From Methanobacteriota archaeon (GTDB lineage Archaea; Thermoplasmatota; Thermoplasmata; RBG-16-68-12), in contig VBMM01000077.1 in the NCBI GenBank assembly GCA_005878415.1, positions 1-7,019 on the forward strand: a stretch of DNA of 7,019 nt. Reading direction: 5' to 3'. The position numbers and the translations under genes are program-made. Positions 1-5,353 of this stretch are shown here, one piece after another; position 1 is the first letter of the stretch; each line of letters begins with the position of its first letter. The notes beneath the pieces are model-generated. The model had not been told where the DNA came from. It saw nothing but the letters and a program-made list of their open reading frames with translations, and did not search any database.

Positions 1-234
1 TTTCGACATCAGGGCCTTGGCCCCGTCTCTTGTCGACGCGGTCGCGCCTCCGTACAGGTCGGGAGCGAACGCAACGAATCCGGCCGTTGCCAAGCGATCG
101 CAGAGTTCCTTGAAAAAATCGTTCAACCCCCACCAGGCGTGGAGGACGAGGAGGCCAGGCCCCTTTCCTTTCTTGGGGACTGCAATGTATCCTTGCACGG
201 ACCCCTCGGGGCTCTTCAGCTCAACGATTCCCAT
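1..234 (-). CDS. Dienelactone hydrolase family protein, N-terminal part (cut by left edge)
   Basis: The first 78 codons of an alpha/beta-hydrolase of the dienelactone hydrolase (DLH) family are visible; the rest, with the nucleophile and the Asp/His of the triad, lies beyond the left edge. The N-terminus has a short beta-hairpin start (MGIVELKSPEG), then the strand and turn LLVLHAWWGLND (about residues 28-39), a helix, and VAFAPDLYGG (about 54-63). These are the usual DLH landmarks, and the HAWWG form is one I recall from archaeal and bacterial DLH-like proteins. The family hydrolyses cyclic or activated esters in the cytoplasm; the substrate cannot be told. I chose the ATG at 234 because GGAAGGGG lies 8 bases upstream; a GTG two codons earlier is possible but too close to that motif. 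It is divergent from the HTH_42 gene. Confidence 0.85.
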   Translation of the reverse strand, partial: MGIVELKSPEGSVQGYIAVPKKGKGPGLLVLHAWWGLNDFFKELCDRLATAGFVAFAPDLYGGATASTRDGAKALMSK

Positions 235-242
235 GTTCACAT

Positions 243-250
243 CCCCTTCC
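243..250 (-). promoter_or_regulatory. Shine-Dalgarno motif of the DLH-like gene
   Basis: GGAAGGGG on the minus strand, 8 bases before the ATG at 234. This spacing favours the ATG over the GTG at 240 as the start. Confidence 0.55.
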
Positions 251-279
251 AGGCGGAGCTCCGGGAATCGATGCCTGAA

Positions 280-285
280 CTTAAG
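280..285 (-). promoter_or_regulatory. Candidate TATA box for the DLH-like gene
   Basis: The minus strand reads GGCTTAAGTTC, with CTTAAG centred about 49 bases upstream of the ATG. Transcription starting about 26 bases downstream would give a leader of roughly 20 bases containing the ribosome-binding motif. The match to an archaeal TATA consensus is only fair. Confidence 0.35.
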
Positions 286-287
286 CC

Positions 288-307
288 TTGACGCTCGGGT
301 TGACGCT
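288..307. repeat. Tandem 8-bp direct repeat TTGACGCT next to the DLH promoter
   Basis: TTGACGCT occurs at 288-295 and 300-307, a 12-bp period. On the minus strand the pair lies immediately upstream of the candidate TATA box of the DLH-like gene, the place where an activator site would sit. It could also be chance repetition in a 200-bp spacer. Confidence 0.4.
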
Positions 308-432
308 GCCGGCGCAGACGTCCGAGAGACCGTGCCGGATCTGAACAGGCTACCTGCAAGCGAGAGTTCGGGGACTCGCGCGGACAGTCCGACTTGCTTA
401 AGGCGGCGCATTGCCTTTGCTCGCGGCCGACG

Positions 433-1491
433 ATGGCGGTTCCTTCGATCACGCGCGAGAACGTGCTTGGGTTCCGACAGCGCGCCACGTACCTCCACAG
501 GCGCCTGCCGCGGAAGCGACTCGTCGAGGCCGCGTTCGCGGGATTTCAAGACAGCTCTCCGCGATCCGCGGTCTTGGCGCTCCACGCGCGCGTAACGGAT
601 GTATCGCCGTCCGCTTGGAAGGACTCCCGGTTCGTCCAGGTATGGGGCCCACGGGGCGCCGTGTACGTCGTACCGAGTCACGATGTGGCCGTCTTCACGC
701 TGGGCCGTCTCCCGCGCAATCCCGTTCTGGAAGCTTCCGTGAAAGCCGCCGCCGAAAAAACGAAGCGTGGATTCCGCACTCGACAGGCTCGGCCGGGACG
801 CGCCGTCTCCGCGCGAGCAGCTGAGGTGAATTTCCGCGAGTTGCGAATCGCGTCGATGACCGGCGCCGTGAGGATCGAATGGGATGGAGCCACGACATCG
901 TGGCGGCTTGTCGAACCTCCGACCGAGGCGCCGGAACCCGCTCGCCTCGAGCTGGCGCGTCGGTTCCTGCGGTCCGTTGGGCCTTCGACGCCCAAGGAAT
1001 TCGCCTGGTGGACGGGCGGGTGGGCTGGATCCTTCGGCTCAGCCACACGCGGGGAGCTTTCCGACGCGGAGCAGACGTTCCGTTCTCTCGAAAAGGAACT
1101 GACCGAGGTCGAACTCGAAGGTCTGAAGCGGTGGGTCCTTCGAACTGACCTCTCCAAGTTGGAACGTGCGGTGCAAGTTGAAACGGTGCGCCTGCTGCCG
1201 CCCGGAGACCCATATCTGGCGTCCGCGGACCGGGCGTTGATCGTCCCGCAGCCACGATTGCGATCCGAACTGTGGCCCAAGTCCGTGTGGCCGGGTGCGC
1301 TCATGGTGAACGGGGAGATCCTCGGTACTTGGCGTCGGCAGGTGGGCCGAGTCACGGTGCGGGCGCGGCGACCGTTGGAGTCCGAGGTCAAAGACGCGGT
1401 CGAGGAGGAGGTATCCGGCATGCCTATCGAATCGGCACGGAAGGAGGTCCGTTGGTCGACGGGCGACGTCCCCCTGTGCGGTGCGCGGTGA
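433..1491 (+). CDS. Winged-helix DNA-binding protein of the HTH_42 family (AlkZ/YcaQ-like DNA glycosylase)
   Basis: A 352-residue protein whose layout matches the HTH_42 family, which includes the DNA glycosylases AlkZ and YcaQ that unhook interstrand crosslinks and remove bulky alkyl adducts. The N-terminal segment ends in FAGFQDSSPRSA (about residues 35-46), where the family has its short Gln-x-Gln or Gln-x-Arg catalytic motif. It is followed by ALHAR, VWGPRGAVYVVP and other winged-helix repeats. The C-terminal part has LLPPGDPYL, then VNGEILGTWRR, the typical beta-barrel end. Here the motif reads Gln39-Asp-Ser, so the second polar residue is not the usual one; glycosylase activity is therefore uncertain. 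The ATG at 433 was chosen because family homology begins soon after it. An in-frame TTG at 394 would add 13 residues with no family look. No strong Shine-Dalgarno motif is seen; CTTAAG at 397-402 may be part of a promoter for a short leader. Confidence 0.8.
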   Translation: MAVPSITRENVLGFRQRATYLHRRLPRKRLVEAAFAGFQDSSPRSAVLALHARVTDVSPSAWKDSRFVQVWGPRGAVYVVPSHDVAVFTLGRLPRNPVLEASVKAAAEKTKRGFRTRQARPGRAVSARAAEVNFRELRIASMTGAVRIEWDGATTSWRLVEPPTEAPEPARLELARRFLRSVGPSTPKEFAWWTGGWAGSFGSATRGELSDAEQTFRSLEKELTEVELEGLKRWVLRTDLSKLERAVQVETVRLLPPGDPYLASADRALIVPQPRLRSELWPKSVWPGALMVNGEILGTWRRQVGRVTVRARRPLESEVKDAVEEEVSGMPIESARKEVRWSTGDVPLCGAR

Positions 1492-1494
1492 CCG

Positions 1495-1502
1495 CTTTAT
1501 AG
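1495..1502 (+). promoter_or_regulatory. TATA box of the small membrane protein gene
   Basis: CTTTATAG begins 3 bases after the stop codon of the HTH_42 gene. Its centre is about 46 bases before the chosen GTG start, so initiation about 26 bases downstream leaves a leader near 20 bases with a good ribosome-binding site. This indicates a promoter separate from the upstream gene. Confidence 0.6.
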
Positions 1503-1530
1503 CCGGATGGCCGTTTTCCCGGCCCAGTGA

Positions 1531-1536
1531 AGGGGG
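1531..1536 (+). promoter_or_regulatory. Shine-Dalgarno motif that sets the start of the membrane protein
   Basis: AGGGGG is 7 bases before GTG 1544. The upstream in-frame GTG at 1481 would put the TATA box inside the gene, and the later ATG at 1604 has its purine-rich motif almost touching it, so GTG 1544 is the best choice. Confidence 0.5.
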
Positions 1537-1543
1537 AAGATTG

Positions 1544-2014
1544 GTGGAGAAGAATCCCTTGGCGGAAGGCAAGAGAACGGTGGACGAGACCGCACCGGAG
1601 GGAATGAGTACGTTGTCCGATCGCGACATCCTCGCCGAATTCTCTCATCAGGACGCGCTCCTTCAGGCCTACCGACAGCAGTTCCTCGTGGCAGAGACCT
1701 TCACTGCGGCGGTCGCAGCAACTACTGTCTTCAGTAACCCGACCATAGCCTTGGCTCTCGCGTTTCTAGGCATCGTCATCCTTGTTGGCTGGATCTTGGT
1801 CACAAGCTCGAGGGCGAGGGTCCTCTACTATTGGGACAAGAAGCTTCGCGTTCTGCGGGGATTCCGGGAGGTTTTCGATCGGAAGGACTTGGAGCCGTCA
1901 GCAACCATGTGGGCAAGGTTTTGGCTTGGCGGGGATCCGATCGGGGTCTTCCAATTGGCGTTCGGGGGTTTCTGGGCGTTCCTCATATCCGTCGCGCTCG
2001 AAGCGGTGCTCTAG
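1544..2014 (+). CDS. Small uncharacterised membrane protein with about three transmembrane segments
   Basis: A 156-residue protein that I do not recognise as a named family. About 45 polar N-terminal residues contain DRDILAEFSHQDALLQAYRQQF, split here as DRDILAEFSH and QDALLQAYRQQF, which is helix-prone. Two hydrophobic segments follow (about 47-63 and 66-87, the second containing LALAFLGIVILVGWILV). Then comes a basic, aromatic stretch with YYWDKKLRVLRGFREVFDR (about 95-113) that is likely cytoplasmic. A final hydrophobic segment (about 132-156, GVFQLAFGGFWAFLISVAL) runs to the C-terminus. No enzyme motif is visible. The gene has its own TATA box and ribosome-binding site and lies between the HTH_42 and flavoprotein genes without overlap. 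A GTG start at 1544 is preferred. It may be a small inner-membrane sensor or effector protein, but nothing in the sequence decides this. Confidence 0.75.
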   Translation: MEKNPLAEGKRTVDETAPEGMSTLSDRDILAEFSHQDALLQAYRQQFLVAETFTAAVAATTVFSNPTIALALAFLGIVILVGWILVTSSRARVLYYWDKKLRVLRGFREVFDRKDLEPSATMWARFWLGGDPIGVFQLAFGGFWAFLISVALEAVL

Positions 2015-2114
2015 ATCTTAGCGTGCAACTCGCGGGCCTCGGTGTTCACAGACGAACTCGGGCCGGGAGTGCAATGGTTCTTGAGAGTCAGGGTTCTACC
2101 TATCACCAGTCCCC

Positions 2115-2120
2115 GGAGGG
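2115..2120 (+). promoter_or_regulatory. Shine-Dalgarno motif of the flavoprotein disulfide reductase
   Basis: GGAGGG lies 5 bases before ATG 2126. This and the family N-terminus exclude the in-frame starts further upstream. Confidence 0.65.
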
Positions 2121-2125
2121 AGTGG

Positions 2126-3556
2126 ATGAAACAGTACGACGTCATTACGGTCGGCACGGGATCGGTCATGGCGGTGGTGGAGGCCATGATCGAAGAAAAT
2201 CCACGGGTCAAGGTCGCGGTCATCGACAAGGACGAGCCGGGAGGGATCTGCCTCACGCGCGGGTGCATCCCTTCGAAGATCCTTCTCTATCCCGCCGACC
2301 TCGTTCGAACGATCAGGCGGGCCGGCCTTTTCGGACTCGACGTCGAGCTGCGGTCCATCGACTTCGTCAAGGTGATGGAGCGCATGCATACCCTGATCCA
2401 CAAGGACATTGACCAGATCCGAAAGGGGCTGTCGGGCTCCGAGAACATCGACTACTTCCACAGCCCCGCAGAATTCACGGCGCCCTACACGATGCGCGTC
2501 GACGGCACCGAAATCAAGGGATCCAAGATCCTCCTCGGCGCCGGTTCGGAACCGATCATCCCGCAGATCCCGGGCCTGGCGGAGGCCGGATACCTCACGA
2601 GCGACACGGTCCTCGGAATTCGGAAGCTCCCACCGCGGGTCGCAGTGATCGGAGGTGGGTATATCGCCGCGGAGTACGGATTCTTCCTGGCGGCGATGGG
2701 CGCGGCCGTCACGATCCTGGGGAGGAATCCCCAGTTCCTTCCGGACGAGGAACCCGAAATCTCCCTAGTCGCCCGAAAACACCTGAGCGAGGTGATGCGG
2801 ATTGAGACGAATCACGAGGTCGTCGAGGTGACCCGAACCCGCGAGGGGAAGCGCCTTAGAGCGCGGGATCGGGCGAGGAAGAAGGAAACCGTCGTCGTGG
2901 CCGATGAGATTCTCGTGGCCGCCGGCCGCGGCCCGGTCACGACCCTCCACCCGGAACGCGCGGGAATCACGACCGATGCGAACGGTTGGATCGTGACGGA
3001 CGAGTATCTCGCGACGTCCCAACCGAACGTCTGGGCGCTGGGGGACGCCACCGGGAAATTTCCATTCAAGCACAAGGCGAACTACGACGCGCGGGTCCTG
3101 TACTACAACGTCCTCGGGGGGGAGAAACAGAAGGTGGACTACCATGCGGTCCCGCATGCCGTGTTCACCGACCCCGAGGTCGCGAGCGTCGGCCTGAAAG
3201 AAGCGGAGGCCGTCAAGCAGTTCGGGGCCGCGAACGTCCTGATCGGCTTCTACCAGTACCAAGATACCGCGAAGGGCGAGGCGATGGACGTGAAGGACTA
3301 CTTCGTAAAGGTCCTGGTCGAACGAGAGGGACATGCGATCCTGGGCGCCCATATCGTCGGACCGGAGGCGTCCGTCCTCATTCAGGAGATCATCAACCTC
3401 ATGTACACGAAGGACCGGAGTGTCGATCCCGTGCGCGAGGGCATGCATATCCATCCCGCGCTGAGCGAAGTCGTGGAACGAGCCTGCTTGAGCCTGATGC
3501 CGCCGGAGCACTATCACCACACGATGGAGCACGCGCTCGACATTCGGTCAAAGTAG
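2126..3556 (+). CDS. Dihydrolipoamide dehydrogenase-type FAD/NAD(P) disulfide reductase
   Basis: A 476-residue class I pyridine nucleotide-disulfide oxidoreductase, full length for the family. Landmarks in order: FAD-binding VGTGS (residues 9-13); redox-active pair Cys42 and Cys47 in GGICLTRGCIPSK; NAD(P)-binding VIGGGYIAAEYG (174-185); second FAD motif WALGDATG (303-310); and the C-terminal dimerisation domain with the catalytic dyad His443-Glu448 in HIHPALSEVVER. All residues needed for dithiol/disulfide chemistry are present. The enzyme would oxidise a protein-bound dihydrolipoyl group or another dithiol in the cytoplasm with NAD+ (or run in reverse). The closest match by memory is an archaeal subfamily sometimes compared with mycothione reductase, so the substrate may not be lipoamide. 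No E1, E2 or lipoyl-carrier gene is nearby, so the physiological partner is unknown. The start is fixed by GGAGGG and by the family N-terminus MKQYDVI. Confidence 0.9.
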   Translation: MKQYDVITVGTGSVMAVVEAMIEENPRVKVAVIDKDEPGGICLTRGCIPSKILLYPADLVRTIRRAGLFGLDVELRSIDFVKVMERMHTLIHKDIDQIRKGLSGSENIDYFHSPAEFTAPYTMRVDGTEIKGSKILLGAGSEPIIPQIPGLAEAGYLTSDTVLGIRKLPPRVAVIGGGYIAAEYGFFLAAMGAAVTILGRNPQFLPDEEPEISLVARKHLSEVMRIETNHEVVEVTRTREGKRLRARDRARKKETVVVADEILVAAGRGPVTTLHPERAGITTDANGWIVTDEYLATSQPNVWALGDATGKFPFKHKANYDARVLYYNVLGGEKQKVDYHAVPHAVFTDPEVASVGLKEAEAVKQFGAANVLIGFYQYQDTAKGEAMDVKDYFVKVLVEREGHAILGAHIVGPEASVLIQEIINLMYTKDRSVDPVREGMHIHPALSEVVERACLSLMPPEHYHHTMEHALDIRSK

Positions 3557-3575
3557 GCTACGTTTCTGGCGGTCG

Positions 3576-3598
3576 CTTCGACGTGCGGCCCCTCGAAG
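3576..3598. other. Weak stem-loop in the convergent spacer
   Basis: CTTCGA at 3576-3581 can pair with TCGAAG at 3593-3598 around an 11-base loop, in the 100-bp spacer between two convergent genes. It could help end transcription from either side, but no T-run follows it, so the role is doubtful. Nothing else is seen in the spacer 3557-3656. Confidence 0.25.
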
Positions 3599-3656
3599 TA
3601 CGCGGTTCTCTGCTCGTTGATTAGAAAACGAAGCGATATCGCACGCTGGGTTGGTG

Positions 3657-4121
3657 CTAGTCGTGCTCCGGGTGGCCCTTCATCCACCGCTTCTCGTCTT
3701 CGTTAGGAGTGAGGGGGTATCCGACCGACCAGAGGAACACTCGGGCGGTCGCGGGGCCGATGTGCTTGAACTTGTATTGGAGATCCTCGAGGAGCTTCCC
3801 TTCGCGCTTCCCGAAGCCGGCGATGTACCCCTTCACCGAACCGTGCTCCTTCGCCAAGTCCAAAATCGTCCTGGCGTTCTCGACCGTCGCGCGGATCTTC
3901 TTTTCGTTCCGGACGATTCCTGGATCTTGCATCAGCGCCCGGATGTCGCGCTCCGATAGCCGCGCGACCTTCTCGGGTGAGAAATCACGAAACGCCTTTC
4001 GAAAGTGGGGCCACTTCTTCTCAACCATTCGCCAATTCAAGCCCGCGCTGAAGATCGCCCTGGACATCAGGTCGAGGTACCCGTGGTCGTCCTTCGGGGG
4101 AACCGCTTTCCATCCCGGCAT
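3657..4121 (-). CDS. Short, divergent 3-methyladenine DNA glycosylase I-like protein (Tag family)
   Basis: A 154-residue helix-hairpin-helix glycosylase-like protein, shorter than the roughly 187 residues of E. coli Tag. Family landmarks are FSAGLNW (24-30), FRKAFRDFSPEKVA (40-53), DPGIVRN (66-72), KIRATVENAR (75-84) and the C-terminal hairpin motif KHIGPATARVFLWSVG (119-134). Tag enzymes excise 3-methyladenine in base-excision repair. Two features differ from E. coli Tag by my alignment from memory: the base-contacting Glu38 position appears to be Ala22 here, and the Cys/His ligands of the zinc site are absent at both ends, since the protein contains no cysteine. Substrate range may therefore differ. 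The ATG at 4121 was chosen because homology starts soon after it and the TATA box places transcription start at or near it. Reading further upstream would run through a tRNA fragment. It is convergent with the flavoprotein gene. Confidence 0.85.
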   Translation of the reverse strand: MPGWKAVPPKDDHGYLDLMSRAIFSAGLNWRMVEKKWPHFRKAFRDFSPEKVARLSERDIRALMQDPGIVRNEKKIRATVENARTILDLAKEHGSVKGYIAGFGKREGKLLEDLQYKFKHIGPATARVFLWSVGYPLTPNEDEKRWMKGHPEHD

Positions 4122-4143
4122 GGGTACTCCGACCTTGCTCGCT

Positions 4144-4152
4144 CTATTTATG
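4144..4152 (-). promoter_or_regulatory. TATA box of the tag-like gene
   Basis: The minus strand reads AGGCATAAATAGAGC, a strong archaeal TATA box with a purine-rich upstream flank. Its centre (about 4148) is 27 bases before the A of the ATG at 4121, which predicts a leaderless or almost leaderless mRNA. Confidence 0.7.
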
Positions 4153-4248
4153 CCTACCTTCGCTGCAGTCCTCGCCCCCGTTGTGTGGGCCCGCAGGACC
4201 CCGCGGTCCGCAGCCTGTTCAAGACGGCAGCGATGGTGCCTTTCAGCG

Positions 4249-4252
4249 AAAA
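4249..4252 (-). terminator. T-tract downstream of the displaced tRNA 3' fragment
   Basis: TTTT on the minus strand, one base after the discriminator of the tRNA fragment. Archaeal RNA polymerase ends transcripts at T-runs, so this may be the original terminator of the tRNA-Ala gene. The intact tRNA copy has no run of four T within about 15 bases of its end. Confidence 0.4.
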
Positions 4253-4276
4253 GTGGACCGAGTGGGATTTGAACCC
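4252..4276 (-). repeat. Left direct repeat: displaced 3' fragment of a tRNA-Ala gene (att-like)
   Basis: On the minus strand this holds the TTCAAAT T-loop, the CCCAC stem strand, an acceptor strand TCGGTCC and discriminator A (at 4254). It matches the tRNA-Ala end at 5354-5378 in 24 of 25 positions (A4261 versus G5363). No D-arm or anticodon arm can be found upstream, and the two outer T-stem pairs are lost, so it is not a working tRNA. The tRNA strand continues with C and then TTTT at 4252-4249. Confidence 0.75.
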
Positions 4277-4351
4277 CGAGTTTCGACCCTGCACCAGAAC
4301 GCGAGGATGGGTTCCCAAATCGCGGCAACGCAGAGGCATCTTTAGGTTCGG

Positions 4352-4438
4352 CATATCGGATGGTGGCCCGATGCAGCCGATACCGATATATATCGGGGCC
4401 TCATATCGGATACTTGGAGACAATGCCGATACCGATAT
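4352..4438. promoter_or_regulatory. Operator-like repeat array over the fic promoter and start codon
   Basis: Two units, each CATATCGGAT (4352-4361; 4402-4411) followed after 14 or 13 bases by GCCGATACCGATAT (4376-4389; 4425-4438), about 50 bp apart. The hexamer CCGATA or its complement TATCGG occurs seven times: 4354, 4377, 4383, 4391, 4404, 4426 and 4432. A perfect 14-bp palindrome CCGATATATATCGG (4383-4396) holds the TATA box. The second unit runs into codons 1-6 of fic. A bound protein would block both promoter recognition and initiation. Confidence 0.7.
4385..4394 (+). promoter_or_regulatory. TATA box of fic, inside the 14-bp palindrome
   Basis: GATATATATC, centred about 33 bases upstream of ATG 4423. 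Initiation about 26 bases downstream would give a leader of only some 7 bases. Confidence 0.55.
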
Positions 4439-5352
4439 CCGTCGCCGACTTGCCGCCCATCGTCTGGGAGCGTGTCCGCGGTAGCTTGCGTGACTTGGAC
4501 GCCCACCGCCCGCTACCCGCCGATGCTGTCAAGGCGCTGCGCGACCAGCTACGAGTCCTCCACACATACCATAGCAATGCCATCGAAGGAAACTCCCTCA
4601 CCCTCAAGGAAACCAGGCTGGTCCTTGAAGAGGGGATTACGATCGGCGGAAAGAGTCTCCGTGATCATCTGGAGGCCACGAACAATGCGAGGGCCTTTGA
4701 GTGGGTGTGGGATCTCGCGAAACCCCGGTTGCGCGTCGACCATGCGCTGATCCAGCAACTGCACGAGATGATCACCCGAGGTATCCTCGAATCCGCCGGT
4801 CGGTACAGGACGGAGCAGGTTTGGATCGGTGGAGCCCGACACATCCCGCCGCAGCCCGCGAAGATCGTCCCTCTGCTCGATGCAGCGTTCGCAGAAATCC
4901 CAGCAATCCAGGAACCCGTGCTCCGAAGCATTTACTTGCACCATCGGATTGCTTATGTCCATCCATTCCTCGATGGGAACGGGCGGGTCGCTAGGCTTGC
5001 CGCAAACCTCGCCCTCCTGTCTGCGAGGTACCCTCCGATCGTGCTCAGGGTCTCCGATCGACTGCGATATTACAAGTACCTTCAGGCGGCGGACGACGGG
5101 GATCTTTTGCCATTTGCCAGTTTCGTCTTGCGCGCCCTTGACGAGAGCCTCACAAGTTTCCTTGCGGCCGTGGAGCCCGAACGCGCGCTCGTGCCGTTGC
5201 GTGTCCTGGCGAGACGTTCCCGTTATTCCCAGGAGTACCTGTCTCTGAGGGCCCGTCAGGGCGTCCTCGCGGCAGTTAAGATAGAAGGCGACTGGTATTC
5301 GAGCCGGAAGGCCCTATCGGACTACTTAGAGAAACTCGGGCGGAATCGGTGA
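4423..5352 (+). CDS. Class II Fic family protein (predicted AMP transferase) with C-terminal HTH-like domain
   Basis: A 309-residue Fic-domain protein. The core motif HPFLDGNGRVAR (180-191) is the full HxFx(D/E)GNGRxxR signature, with His180 as the catalytic base, so it should be able to transfer AMP from ATP to a hydroxyl on a target protein. The N-terminal inhibitory helix motif S51-NAI-E55-G56 (S/TxxxEG) marks class II: the Glu reaches into the ATP site and keeps the enzyme off until it is relieved. Residues from about 260 to the end (SRYSQEYLSLRARQG, then VKIEGDWYSSRKALSDYL) resemble a MerR/excisionase-like winged helix found at the C-terminus of many Fic proteins. ATG 4423 is used because the protein family begins near there and GGAG lies just upstream; an ATG at 4360 lies upstream of the TATA box. 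The gene ends 3 bases before the 3' end of a convergent tRNA. No antitoxin gene accompanies it. Confidence 0.9.
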   Translation: MPIPISVADLPPIVWERVRGSLRDLDAHRPLPADAVKALRDQLRVLHTYHSNAIEGNSLTLKETRLVLEEGITIGGKSLRDHLEATNNARAFEWVWDLAKPRLRVDHALIQQLHEMITRGILESAGRYRTEQVWIGGARHIPPQPAKIVPLLDAAFAEIPAIQEPVLRSIYLHHRIAYVHPFLDGNGRVARLAANLALLSARYPPIVLRVSDRLRYYKYLQAADDGDLLPFASFVLRALDESLTSFLAAVEPERALVPLRVLARRSRYSQEYLSLRARQGVLAAVKIEGDWYSSRKALSDYLEKLGRNR

Positions 5353-5353
5353 G

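Noticed and set aside
394..432. TTG start at 394 for the HTH_42 protein
   Set aside because: The added 13 residues have no family look, there is no ribosome-binding motif before it, and CTTAAG within it may belong to the promoter.
678..1421. Long open frame on the minus strand opposite the HTH_42 gene
   Set aside because: GC-rich shadow frame: Arg/Ser/Pro-rich with no recognisable motif, opposite a gene with clear homology.
2015..2125. Promoter for the flavoprotein gene in the 111-bp spacer
   Set aside because: No convincing TATA box was found at the right distance; the gene may have a weak promoter or be read from the membrane protein gene.
2765..3532. Long open frame on the minus strand opposite the flavoprotein gene
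   Set aside because: Shadow of a gene with complete catalytic motifs; its His/Asp/Val/Arg-rich translation has no domain.
4122..4328. N-terminal extension of the tag-like protein to an upstream ATG at 4328
   Set aside because: The extension would translate the tRNA fragment and the gene's own TATA box and has no family similarity. ATG 4121 fits the promoter.
4249..4340. A second complete tRNA gene on the minus strand, possibly with an intron
   Set aside because: Only the 3' part is tRNA-like. No 5' acceptor strand at a proper distance, no D-arm and no anticodon stem could be found upstream, and the T-stem loses its two outer pairs.
4360..4422. Earlier start for fic at ATG 4360
   Set aside because: It lies upstream of the TATA box and palindrome, so its codons would not be in the predicted mRNA. 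Family similarity begins after 4423.
4352..4438. CRISPR array or other repeat-spacer structure
   Set aside because: Only two ~50-bp units with internal dyads, no spacers of uniform length and no cas genes. The position over a promoter and start codon points to an operator.
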